NCBI GenBank assembly: GCA_022264855.1 | Contig: JABYQU010000004.1 | Span: 310,001-374,000 of the forward strand | Length of the DNA: 64,000 bases | Direction of reading: 5' to 3' | Source: Lenzites betulinus | Taxonomy: Eukaryota > Basidiomycota > Agaricomycetes > Polyporales > Polyporaceae | In this document: piece by piece, positions 45,798-56,957 of the stretch | Layout of the letters: the number at the start of each line of letters is the position of its first letter | Numbering within the stretch: position 1 is the first letter of the stretch | Translations under genes and position numbers: made by a program | Notes under the pieces: generated by a model | What the model was told of the DNA's origin: nothing | Database searches by the model: none | Seen by the model: only the letters and a program-made list of their open reading frames with translations

Positions 45798-46238
45798 CCG
45801 ACATAACGTCGCGGACATTTTGGCACTGGAAAGCAATGAGCTTAGCTCGCTGAAGTACTTGTTGACCGTTTCAATGGCTCGCGGAGGGGGCCAAGTCAAG
45901 ACGCGTTAACTTGACGCCCATAAACGCGGTGTATATGGACGCGAATTATCTGATAAGATCGTGGCGACATTGTCCATAGCTTCGAAAACATCTGAGAAAA
46001 GCTGATCGATTGGAATCAAATCTTCGAGTTCTCTCTTGCTCTCACTCTCTGCTACGTGCTCACCATGCTCGACATTGTCTAGTAGTGTAGGAGAAACACC
46101 CATAATGTTCGCTGACTTCAACTGGGAATACTATAAGCGATACACAACATCACGAACGCTGGGCGCTGAAGCCCCTAAGCTAGTAGCGGCGGTACAACAT
46201 CTGTCCATCCAAGACGACCCATCGGTGAGTGTCCATCC
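45798..46238. other. Unassigned region beside the pseudogene
   Basis: A reverse ORF (45906-46121) reads SANIMGVSPTLLDNVEHGEH and ELEDLIPIDQLFSDVFEAMD, and a forward ORF near 46105 ends at a good GTGAGT donor (46225). Either might be an exon of an unknown gene, but I could not extend either to a start and stop. Confidence 0.3.
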
Positions 46239-47192
46239 TCAGGCCTCATGCCTCATCTTCGGGTCATACTGGGGCATCAACCAGTCGTCATTCAAGACGA
46301 GCCAGTCCGGATTGTCCACCTCCACGACGACGGCTTTGGCAGCCGCGCGTCTCGTTGTCGCAGCGGCCTTGCCGTAGGGCGTCCCAGCCATCCGCGCCGA
46401 TCTGGATGCGTGGTGGTGCCGATGGGGTCCGACCTGGGGCCCAATGCGCGAGCCTCCGTGTTGGAACGGTGAGAAACTACCTCCGCATCGTGGCTGGGGG
46501 AACCACGATGCCGTCGCATCTTGTGCCCTCTTGCCCCAAACCGGGGGTGGGTAGGCGCTAAGATGGGGCCGGACGGTAGTAGGCTGGGTGGGGGCGAAGT
46601 AAACATGAGCGGCGCTAGTGCACCGCCCAGCTAATTCGCAGCCACGTCGGAGCAGCGCTGCTTGCGCTGCTCCGTTGTCTGTAGGATTAGTCGGGCTGTG
46701 CACCCATTCCGCACCCGGCAGATGCCAGGGCGAAGGTGGGCACACAGCGTTGCCCGATGTATCGGCGGGCGGCCATGGTGCCATGCGACGGGACACGTCT
46801 TGCATGTCCGTGTCGCGGTAGCCCCGGGTGAGGTCCGTGAAGTGGTGTCGGACGTCCTATCATCTAATGTGAGCACCTCTGACATGTGGATAGTCAGGTA
46901 GTTATCCTCACCCCTACTGGCCCTTTCTGGGGCACTGTTGCAGGAGATGCCTTCGGCACCCGCCAAGCCCGGAACCGTCGACCAACCTGCGTCTAGTCAG
47001 CGGCTGGATAGTATCTGACAAAAACATAAGTATCACCTCGTCTTTGCCCATGGCTCTTTCGAGATCCACAGGGGGTTCAGTACGAGGTCGCCCTTTCTTG
47101 GCACCGGGGCGTGGCTTGCCAGGTTCTGTCTGCGCCGGGGTAGACGCTAGAGGGAGCTTCTTGTGTTTAGGAGTTCGGGAAATTCGCGCCAT
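46239..47192 (-). CDS. Hypothetical protein with AT-hook-like N-terminus
   Basis: Three exons (47192-47037, 46992-46918, 46856-46239) join in frame to 282 residues. Both introns (44 and 61 nt) have GT-AG ends and CTGAC-type branch sites, which supports the model. The N-terminus is basic (RISRTPKHKKLPLA) with GAKKGRPRTEP, whose GRPR core resembles an AT-hook. Then come GRRFRAWRVPKA and a Pro/Trp-rich middle (SPWHLPGAEWVHSP). The acidic-aromatic end is NPDWLVLNDDWLMPQYDPKM. I recognise no family. It is head-to-head with the forward hypothetical gene at 47319, 126 bases apart. DNA binding is only suggested by the hook-like motif. Confidence 0.5.
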
Positions 47193-47318
47193 GAATGTAG
47201 AGAGAGTGGGAAGTGTGGGTGTTTGTGTAGATGAACACGGGGGAGAAAGTACGACGAGATCCATGTCTGCTTTCTGTTGAAATATAAAGAGGTTCTAGCG
47301 GCTTCTTTCCCATAACAC

Positions 47319-48064
47319 ATGGAGTCCACGCTTCCTCTCTCGCCGAATGTCCATATGTCCGGAAGATGCTCAGAAGTGGACATGAGGCCTGCTAACGTTG
47401 TATTAGGGGTGGTCCGTCATGGTGCTTCTAGACTATCGCTCGCTGTGCCCCTGCCGCCCATATCCGCCTGCGAAGAAGGTGTTTTCCACGTAACAGCAGC
47501 TGTGCTTCGCAAGCTATCCTCGCAGAAGGTGAGCGTTGGACCTCAGATATCACCGCACTACCACATATCCTGCAGGCTCTCCGTGCGAGAAGTTGATCCT
47601 CGAGGCGATATGGCTCTGCACCGTGCGAGACAGTTAAGTCGGTATGTGCGTCGTCGCGTTGTCGTGAACTCCGCGTATTCTGATAGATCGACCAGGGTGC
47701 ACTGGTCTTGACCCTGGAATTCTAGCGGACGGCTGGCGGAACGCACAGCCGTGGCTTCGTGGTGGACTCGCGCACCAGCCTCGCGTTCACGGTGGAAGAC
47801 GATGTCCGACGCGCCTGCTGGGATCGTGCCGCATGCAGCGTGTCGCTTCAAGAGGCTGTGGTTTATGTCGAACTTCTCCGTGTGCTGATGAGTATCCCAG
47901 CGCGATCGAATACACACCCCGGATCATACTATGTGGCGTTGGCGGGGTCCGAACATGTAGTACGACGTACGTACAACACGGAGAAGACTGTGCAAAATAT
48001 CAGTGGGCTCCAAGTTGCTAATTTACAACAGTTCGCTGAGGGACTCATGAGTTCTCAAATATGA
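47319..48064 (+). CDS. Hypothetical protein, lineage-specific
   Basis: The first exon (47319-47528) reads MESTLPLSPNVHMSGRCSEV and RPANVVLGVVRHGASRLSLA. The last part (from about 47725) reads SRGFVVDSRTSLAFTVEDDV, then SLQEAVVYVELLRVLMSIPA and QVANLQQFAEGLMSSQI before the stop at 48064. A single intron from 47529 to about 47724 keeps frame, but a middle exon may exist. No family, signal peptide or membrane helix was recognised. Its start lies 126 bases from that of the reverse gene. Confidence 0.4.
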
Positions 48065-48232
48065 GTTGGCGTGGCGGTATGACTAGGTTGTTACAAGTCC
48101 ATACGTGGACGGAGCTGTTCCCCAATCCGAAAGCGATTGCCATGACGTATGCGCTCGGCGGTGGCGTGCGCACCGTATTTACTCCCGCTCTTCCCGTTCT
48201 CGCCCGCTCATCTCTTGTTTCATACCACCACC

Positions 48233-48620
48233 ATGTCCGGAAAGACTGCTGAAGTGAAGCCCGCACGATCCTAACCCGTTTCCTTTATTCCTACGACGCC
48301 ACACAGGATCCCACCTGGAAGTCGAGAGAACAGGCCTCGGAGGGGCAGTACGCGCGCGCCAAGGTACGCTGGCTAGCCCAATGGCCCTCGCCCTTTGCTG
48401 AGCTCTCCATATTCTTGACAACATCGCAACCACGCGTGAATAGGAGCAAGAGGCCCTCCAAACGCTGCGCGACTCGCTCGCGAAGAAAGACTCGGAGCCG
48501 GCTGCTACCTCGACATCGGCGTCGGAGCAGAACAAGGACACGGAGCCGAACTTCGAGGGCGGGTACGGCGGGCAGGAGGATCTCGAGGACCGCTACGCGA
48601 CGACGTACGGGATGCACTGA
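48233..48620 (+). CDS. Small hydrophilic protein of unknown function
   Basis: Three exons (48233-48253, 48307-48363, 48444-48620) give 84 residues: MSGKTAE, then DPTWKSREQASEGQYARAKE and QEALQTLRDSLAKK, then an acidic, Ser/Thr-rich and Gly-rich end (YGGQEDLEDRYATTYGMH). The charged helix (residues 15-41) is amphipathic and faintly like the IF1 ATPase-inhibitor helix, but no mitochondrial presequence or histidine cluster is present, so that is not claimed. Intron 1 has a CTAAC branch site. I do not recognise the family. Confidence 0.55.
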
Positions 48621-49090
48621 TCCGGCGAGGATCGTCGCCGCTGTGTGTACGTTATGTGTGTGGACGGATCGACGAAGCCATGTATCCCTACTCATCCGAA
48701 TCCCTACTCATGATCGAAGTGTTACCCTGTGTACGAATACAGCATCTTACCCCACTGTTGACGTTGAGGGCCTACCTGCATATGCGCATCTGCGAGCACT
48801 TCCAACAACGATCCAGTCCAAAAAGTCCGTCAAATTCGCACTATAACTACTAGGTATACCACAGCACCGCGGCCGCCGCTCCCACCTCCCCCGCGTGTGC
48901 ACGCGCGCCGCGCCGTAGGTAAATACACGCGCGCAAGAGAGCTGTCCAAGAGTCCGTGCGCGGCCGACTAGGGTATGTAACAGGGAGAGGGAGATCCGCC
49001 AACTAAAAGAGTACCTACGTATTATCCGATCCGTATGCGCCACAACAAACACACCACAAACCCGAGAAAGTCCAGTTAAACACGCTCGTC
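48621..49090. other. Intergenic, convergent 3' ends
   Basis: About 470 bases of presumptive 3' untranslated and intergenic sequence between the small forward gene and the reverse GH5 gene. Nothing else recognised. Confidence 0.5.
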
Positions 49091-51834
49091 CTATGGCGCG
49101 TGCGTCGCATGCGCGCGCGGTGCGTACGCGTACTCGCGACGTGCAGCCGCCGACGGCGCGGGGCACGGGTCCGGCGTCGCGTTCGGGCCCATCCACGGGT
49201 CGAGGTACCCGCACGTCGCGACGGGGACCCACATGCTCGCAGTGTCCGTCGGGTTGTTCCACGCGCCCGCGCTCACCGTCGATGTTGCGGTCCCGCTCAC
49301 GGCGGTGAGCGTCGGCGGGGGCAGCGTGACGAGCGCGCCGGTCTGCGTGTACTGCGGGAGCGCGGCGAGGCTCGCCTCGTCCGTGAGCGTCGCGGGCGGC
49401 CACGAGAACGCGGCCTGGACGGTCGCGGGGATCTGGCCGGCGCCGGCGCCGCCGGTCTGCCAGGGCTGGAGGGGCGGGACGAAGGGCGCGCTGCTGTCGC
49501 AGGAGCCCTCGGAGAGGCGCGGGTCGGTCGGCATCCAGCCTTCTTGGAGGCCGAGCTGGTACGACCAGGCGGGGGACGGGGGGCGGCCGGTGACGGTCGA
49601 GTTGCCGATCTTCCATGTCCAGAAGAACCAGTTCTGTGAGCAGGTCCACGTTAGCGTTCCTGCGCGAGTGCACGCGAAGGGGTACGTACCTGGAGCGCAG
49701 ACATGCTCTGGAGTGCGAACTGCATCATGTCCGCCTTCCACTGGTCGTCGTACGTCGTGTAGTCCGTGTACACGCTGCAGTCGCCCACGAACGGCGAGCC
49801 GCCGCCCGTGAACGTGCCGTCATAGCGCGCGCCGAGGTTCACGCCGTTCACCCACTGCCCGCAGTCGTTGATCGCGAGGCTCCACTCGCCGACGTGCGTC
49901 ATCCCGAAGTCCGTCATCGACTGGTTCTGGCCGGCGGCCCACGTCTTGCACGCCTGCCCGGAGGACACGCGCGCGCCGTAGTCGTCCGCGGACTGGCCGC
50001 CGAAGCAGATGTACTGGTGGATGTCGAGCTGCGTGCGGTCCGCGTTCGGGAGGTAGCCCTTCCAGCCCGTGAGCCCAAAGAACGCGTCGTGGAAGACAAC
50101 CCAGGGGCCGTTGCCCTCCCCGGTGCCGCTCGCGGTGCGGACGGTGTTGTACGCCTCCAGGTAGCTGCAAAGCAATGAGACTCGGAGCTCGATGTTATCA
50201 TGGCGGAATACTACTTACTAGCGTTGGATGGCATCCTTGCCGATGGTGGGCCCGAAGGGCTCGTTCGTGATGCCGAACATCGTGATCACGTCGCGGTACT
50301 CGGGCTGGGAGATGAACTCGGCGATGATCCGGATGTAGTCGAGCGCACGTTCCGCGTTGGGGATACCCATGGGACCGAGGAGCACGTTGATGTCACCGAG
50401 ACGGCCGGAGTGGTTCCAGCCATTCTGAGATCCAGGCAGCGCGTGCAGGTCGATGTTGATGCGGATACCGTACTTGCGCGCCCACTGAACAGCCTTCAGG
50501 AAGTACCTGTGCAGCAGGACGTCAGTGTCATCACACCCGGACAGTTGTACGCTGTCACATACGTCCAAGACAGCTTCGGGAGGAAGGGCTCATTCTCACG
50601 GACTTCGATGGCCCAGTAAGCGATCGGAATACGGACAAAGTTCAATCCTGCAGCAGCAATCTGGGCGAAGTCATCCTCGGTCTATGCAAAAGGTCTGTCA
50701 ATGGCTGTTGAGGAAATGCGCTGATCGGACGCACAATAAAGGTCTTATAGTGGTTCTCGAGCTCGTCGATAGCGTTGTCAGCCGTCAGTTGCTGAGTGAG
50801 GGTCCACTCGTCCACTACCGGGGTGGAGGTGTTGACATACTTCTCGTAGAGAGAAGGAACGCTGTTGTGGAGGTTAATCACACCGCCTGTCACCCGACGA
50901 AGCGCTACTCACATGAACTGGACATAAAATCAGCACAGTCCACAAAATTAGAGGATGCGGGGATGACGTACCGGTTCGGTAACAAGCCAGCCACCGAGGT
51001 TGACGCTGTGGAGAATCTCTGGTTCGTCAGTCTGATCCAAGAAGCTGATGGCCATGCGCACCCTCGAATGTTGTCAACGCCGAAGTTGAAGGTCTCGTTC
51101 AGTGCGGGCGTCCATGACTGTGCGCGAGCGCCGCTGACAGTGGGGTTGGCAGGGTCATAGTACCAGGTTCCTCCGTGAGGGTTGTTGTACGTCATAGTCG
51201 AGCCGTCAAACATGGTGACAGTGCTGCCGTCCCCACCGCTGATAGCCACCCGCGCGGCCGGGGTAGAGGAGGCACCACTGGAAGTACCGTTAGCATTAGC
51301 AGAACTCGCGCCACTTGCGGCGTTGCTCGTGCTGTGGTTCTGCTTCGGCTTGATCACCGCGAAGTACACGGCAACCACGACAGCCGCGACGATGGCGAGG
51401 GCAATGAGGGAGCCGATGATGATCTTTCGGCGAGATTTGGATCGCTGTGGCGGGTAAGGGGCGCGCTTCTCGCTGGCGTAGGCAGAGCTGTCGGGCGAGC
51501 CGTCGGCGCCGCCGAATGCGGCCTGAGAGTTGTACTCGGAGTCGTTATAGTTGAGGCCGTAGAAGCCGCGGGACTTTTGGCCGTCATAGTCGTCACCGAC
51601 AACGGTGGGAATACTGTTCTGGGAGGACGCGAAGGATGCGCGGTTGTCGTGTTGGGCGGCAGCCATGAAACGAGGGGGCGCGGCGCCGACGGGGAGGTCA
51701 TCGGGATGGAGTTCGAGGTGGTCAGTCTCAGGGGTGTAGAACTGGGTATTACGGGCATCATCATGACGGTTTGCGGGGTAGGGATTGGCGTTCAATCCGC
51801 CGTTGGAGACGGCCTGATAGGGCGTGCCGGACAT
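49091..51834 (-). CDS. Type II membrane exo-beta-1,3-glucanase, GH5_9
   Basis: The cytoplasmic N-terminal tail of about 135 residues (MSGTPYQAVSNGGLNANPYP) ends in basic RSKSRRK. It is followed by one transmembrane helix (IIIGSLIALAIVAAVVVAVY) and a Ser/Ala/Asn linker. The GH5 domain has VNLGGWLVTEP, NFVRIPIAYWAIEV, RINIDLHALPGSQNGWNHSG, the acid/base Glu in FGITNEPFGP, LDIHQYICFGG, the nucleophile Glu in HVGEWSLAINDCGQW, and NWFFWTWKIG. About six exons are used. Fungal enzymes of this layout trim wall beta-1,3-glucan at the cell surface. The start at 51834 was preferred to 51960 because the upstream residues lack conservation signs. Confidence 0.88.
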
Positions 51835-52164
51835 CCTTGGGGACCGCACTGGGGAGTGCAAGGGAGCAAAAGAGTGACAGGGAAGGAAAGCAAGGGGGGG
51901 AGGAAGGAGGTTAGCCGGGGGTGGGGAAAGAAGGCGGAGAATATATGTACGCGACGGCACTCACGGGGCGGCTGTCACGTCGGAGAGACTAGTGTCGTGC
52001 GAGCGGTAGCGCTTGGCGGGCGTGAGTTGACGGAACACAGAGTCGTGGGTCTCGGACTGGGGTCGGCAGGCGAGAGACGGGCGTAACGACGAGCACGGCT
52101 CGCAAGACGACGAGGACGGGGGCGAAAGGAAAGTACAAGAGGCGGGCAGTCGAGGGACGGAGCC

Positions 52165-52790
52165 TCACTTAACAGCACCAGAGGACAACTCTGACGGCCC
52201 TCCTCCAATCATATTATTTCCTCCAACAATAATCCGTGCCGACCCTGCCGAGCCTTCGGCTACCCCGAGCGCCCGCTCCTCGCCGTCCTCGACGATTGTC
52301 TCCTCCTTCGTGGCGCCTTCCATCTCTCCTCCTCCCTCGATCTGGCCTCTGCAGTCCCAAAAGCCTCCTGCGCCGTCTGCATCCGGCGGACCGTGCCCGC
52401 AACGGCCGAGGATTTGACGTGCAGCAACGCGCCGTCGAACCGTCACGCCCGCCGTTGATGACAATCAGCGGCTGGTCCTGCGAGCCTGACCCTCTTTCGG
52501 CCTCGGATGCCCTTGTGACTGCCTTCTTCATTGCCCTCAGCCAATCGCCATCTCAGACACATGAGGCGAAGCTTTTGCGCCGGTGTGTTTGTGCGGCATC
52601 TGCACATCCCTCCCTCGCGTGCTATGTACAACACGCCCTTTCCGACCACAGCGTTGCCAGCAAGTCTCTCAACCCGCGCCGACGCTACTGCCTCACACAG
52701 CTCCACAACTGCGCGCGTTTCGTGTCACTGTCAGTCCCGTCGATGGTCTCGATGATTTCATCCATAGCCTTGTTTGATGGGCGTCCAAAA
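52165..52790 (-). CDS. Possible small gene, model incomplete
   Basis: Reverse-strand fragments read VERLAGNAVVGKGVLYIARE (near 52690), KAVTRASEAERGSGSQDQPL and continue IVINGG (near 52480). A splice (GTGACG...ATGCAG) then leads to GAGGFWDCRGQIEGGGEMEG and GNNMIGGGPSELSSGAVK, with a stop at 52165. The middle fragments are linked only tentatively and no start was fixed. Codon use looks coding, but a longer forward ORF overlaps. No family recognised. Confidence 0.3.
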
Positions 52791-52990
52791 TACTACGCGC
52801 GATGTTGTCGGTGCTGTCGTCTCTCGGAGGAACGAACCCACAACACGCTAGCGCCTTCCCTCATGCACCAAATACGACTCGGACCGCAAACCAAAAACGT
52901 GGTCGAGCTTATGAACAGAATCCATCCCTCTCTGCCTATCTCTCAAACATCCATTGGCGGCCAAAGATACTCAGCTATGTCCTGACGCTC

Positions 52991-55900
52991 GGCCGAAACT
53001 TACAGCCTCTCGGCAAACCACAAGCAGATTAAATGGCTGCACGGACATGATGACCGCCCACCTGAAAGTTCGCTTCCGGCAACTCAACACGTCTATTCTG
53101 GGTCCGATTCCCTTCAGCTGGAGGCCTGCCGTATCCCGGCCGCCACCTGCGCACTTATTCTTGGCGAGACTTCACGATGCGCAGCATGAGCGAGCGGTTT
53201 TTGCCAGACCATCCTCGTCCATGCATAGACGGTTCGACACTCGACACTCACCCGCTGTTTTTCGCCGGCGTTCGTGTCGGGCGCGCGAAGAGCGCCATGT
53301 ACATGGATTTGCACCCGGATCCGCGCGCATCGTACCTTCGAATACAATCGGCAAACGCCATTTCGATTCTCGGGGGCTTGGGCCGCGGGCGCGGTGATGC
53401 GCTCCCGGACAGAGTGACATAACGGGCGGTCCCGTTCCTTGTCGGCGGCGCTCTTGCGCCGTCGATGCGTTCATATGTATGTAAGTATCCTGTGTGGGCG
53501 CGTGCTGAGCGAAAGGTAGGTACTGTGCTATATCATTATGGCCATCACCGTCCTTCGCGACCGCCGTTCGTGCAGGTAGGAGGCGCCCCAGTGTCTGTCT
53601 ATGACAAAGTTGTCGATGATATATATTCTACGTCCACGCTGTCAGTACCTTGATGTGCAGTTGTACTCACCGCATACCACCGCTCTCTTATACGGAGGAC
53701 TTGTCCACTGATCGTCTGCGCGCGTTGTCTATCTTCCCCTTAGATGACCCTATTTACTGAACGCAAGCAACGGTACGACTTTCGCTTCTGTACAAGACAT
53801 CACATGTTCTGGCGAGCACTGGCGGTATTTGAAGAGGGGCAACGCCGCCTCTATCAGGACCGTCTACGCGAACAGTCAGCTACAGTGCTATCAGTCGATC
53901 TGCATCCCTCCGAATCACAGCAGGACAGTCCGCGCCAAAACTCCCTGGCCAGTTGGATGCGCCACTGCCTATTTCAGGACGGCCGAGCCGGAGGTTTTAA
54001 AGAGACTGTACCAACTCGCGATAAATCCGAAGCCCACCAGTATTCCTCCCTCTGTTTTCGTAGCCTTTCTAGCGTGACCTATGAGAATGTGAGCGGTATT
54101 CTATCCTGTTCCCTATAGGACATTAGGCGGTTTCCATCGTGCAGCGCTTAGGGATTGGGACACACGCCGACGGCGGACCTTGTCCGTGTGGAGCGTAGTA
54201 GGACATATTCCGATTCACTCGCACGAAGTCTCCGGTCCTGGGGTATAGCATCCTCCGATAGCAACGAAAGGTGGTTTTACCGTGGCCCTGGTGTCGTTGT
54301 TAGGAACGTGTAAAGCTTTGCAGTACGTAAACGCGTTTCTAACGTATCGCGATGTTCATACGACTCGCATGCACCCGGAGGTATATAAACCCACTACAAC
54401 CCCCCTTGGCCCCAGCACAGCGCTTCTCTGGCGAGTGCCATGCACCAATACCTCGATGCTAGTCCCGCCCCGGACCTCCGCACCCACACGAAAGCCTAAC
54501 GTTGTTTTGCAGCATTGCCTCGTTGCATCCCGCAGGCTCAACATACCGTGCACCACCAGCGCACGCACATGCGGCCCAAGAGCGGAGATTAGGAGGGCGC
54601 GGAAGCGTGGCGGTGGGCCGCGGCCGCCATGTTCGCACTCTCTTAAGCCCGCACCTTCCACGGCGGCCACGGTGAGGTGCGTGGATGCGTGGATGCCGTT
54701 ACGGAAGACCTAGAAATTTGTCTGAGAGGGCAGTGTACTCCGTCTGAGCCTGGACTGTATTGAACGTAAGGTTGAACCCTCGACCCCGAGTGGATGAGGA
54801 GTGCCAGGCCTGCGGGGTTGACATAGATACAGCCGCACAGCTCCGGGCACACATGCGATTCAGACGCTGCTCCCGTACACCTCAAAAGCTTGTTACTCAC
54901 AACAAGGCCTCCGCGTTCTAGGCCTGTCAGTCACACACCCCCAGAGGAGTCCGCCGTCGTAAGGCAAGGGGCGACATTGAAATGGAAGCACAGCTTTGTA
55001 CAGCTCCGACGCGCCGTCGAACTTGCGTACATACACACCTGCCTTTTGGGGACGCGTCCCGGTCGTAGCCGTGGCGGTGATCTGCTGCTGAACGGTTTGC
55101 CCGCAAGTTGGAGCTCGACACCGCCTGCTTAAAGTGGCCCCTTTCATTATCCCATTCTAGCGTAGCCCGCCGGGACTAGCCTCCGCAACCCAGCAGCGCC
55201 GCGCAAAAATTCCAGGCCTCGTGTCTTGGACAAACACATGGACTAAAACAATGCGCATCGTTCTCATGGCTACCGATCCCAGCTCACTCACCCCAAAACC
55301 CGTGCATCAGGCTCTTTCTCTGAACACTGATCATGAACGCAAAAAACAACGTTGGCCCGGCGAGCGCCGGCAGTCGGTGGAAGTAAACCAGAATAAACCC
55401 GCCCGCGGCCAAGCTCGAGCGCACTTACCTGAGCCAGGGTCTGACTTGCGCACTCCATCAACGTAACGGTGGCGCTCCATACGGCGGAGAGAAGAGCAGA
55501 ACCGCCGCCCGCGCGACACGCGCTGTGTTCACGGGGCGGGCGATTTGCTCGCCGCCGAGAGGACCCAGACGGGGGCACGAAGGGGCGCGCGTCACGACGT
55601 GAGAGAGGGCGGCCCATGTGAGGGCAGAGGCTTATCACGGGTGGGCGGGGTCGGTATGGCAGTGGAGCGGTCGTATGCGTATGTTGCTTCTCTGAAAACA
55701 TGTGGGGTTCCCTCGCGAGATACTCTGATGCGCTGGAATGTGCTGAACAATTGGGCTGTTGGTGGATCTAGAGATAGATATCAATGCATACGTACTGAAC
55801 GTGCGTGTCCGGGCATTCCAGATGCGCGAGGTACGGGTCCAACCGCCGGCATTCAAACCGTCGGGGTTCGACGCTGTCAGCCTTTCAGGCCCAGCGTGTG

Positions 55901-56890
55901 GAGCTCGAGCTCGAGGATTTAGGTACGGGAGCGACGAGTCGAGCAATGTTTGCTACCGCCCCGCACGCGCGGGTCCCTGTGATGCAATGAGCAGTAGTGA
56001 CCACGTATGCGTATGAGGTCTGGGGTCCGGAACCGAAAATACACATGTCAGCGAGCCTGCTGTCGGACGGAGGCGGGAGGATCGCGTGGACCGAGCCCAC
56101 TGGCACGGCTACTTCTCCAGCATGGTTCGCGGCGGGAGGAGTGGCGCGTGTACCGGGTGGGGACGCGCTCTGCCGCTTGCGATGCTTCGAATACGCCTAT
56201 TTTTTCCCGGCCAGAGAGCCGGGCCTGGATGAGCGTGATCAATGGATGGATGTGTGGCAGATGTGGCAGCTGGGACTAGTATGAGCAAGGGCGCGTCCCT
56301 AGTTGTCGACCTGGCCCTCGACGATCGCTATACATGTAAGTTCGATGCACGTTTGGAATATATGCAGGGGCATGGCGGGCGGGATGTGGGAGGAAGAAGG
56401 CGACGAGCGACAGCAGGCGCCGGAGTAGACAGGATCGCCGGGAGAGCGTGGGCGCCTTGCTGCCCACTGCGGACCTCCATCTGGAGAGATCACTGGACAG
56501 AGCAGCCTTGTGCACCTTGCCTCAGACCGTGTTCTGTTGCCACCCAGATAGCTAACCTTGCGCAGACCAGCATGGCTTCATCTGCGCCCGCTGATCGCAC
56601 GGAGCCTGTTTCGCGCCCGACAGCTGCCCGCTCGCGGCTCTCGAATCTCGTCCACCGCGTCAAGGACAGGTTCGACCGGCCGTCCGAGCCAGAGCGGGAG
56701 CCAATCGTGCACCAGACCCGCCGTACGTCTGTCCAAAAGTGCTCCGAGGACCGTCTTACGGAACCGGTCTCGATACATGTTTCCCTGGATTCCCTATTTC
56801 TCGCCCCCTGGCCCGGTGTGCCTTGCCTGGCCTGTCACCCTCCGCCGCCGCCGTTCGCCTGACATGCGGCACTCCTTCCATACCCCGCAT
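52991..56890. other. Gene-poor region with unassigned fragments
   Basis: About 3.9 kb without a gene I can defend. Short ORFs occur on both strands. A reverse-strand ORF near 54750-54900 encodes HVCPELCGCIYVNPAGLALL, and a reverse GTAAGT donor lies near 55424 after LMECASQTLAQ, hinting at a spliced gene between 54.6 and 55.6 kb. A forward TATATAAA string is at about 54381. A forward ORF from 56573 (basic, Arg/Ser-rich) may be an untranslated leader. I see no transposon ends, long terminal repeats or tandem repeats. Confidence 0.4.
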
Positions 56891-56896
56891 GGGCTG

Positions 56897-56903
56897 TATA
56901 AAA
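56897..56903 (+). promoter_or_regulatory. TATA box of the GH55 gene
   Basis: TATAAAA lies 55 bases before the ATG at 56958, followed by a pyrimidine-rich leader. This is a strong, well-placed core promoter, typical of highly inducible secreted-enzyme genes. Confidence 0.7.
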
Positions 56904-56957
56904 CCGCTCGCATCCTGTCCGTGTCTGCCATCGGACACGCCGCACCCCCCGCTTACC

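Noticed and set aside
48233..48620. Naming the 84-residue protein an IF1 ATPase inhibitor
   Set aside because: Only a general amphipathic charged helix is shared; there is no presequence and no inhibitor core motif.
52236..52985. A 249-codon forward ORF
   Set aside because: Pro/Ser/Arg-rich and unmatched to any family. Coding-like fragments on the reverse strand overlap it, so I did not call it a gene.
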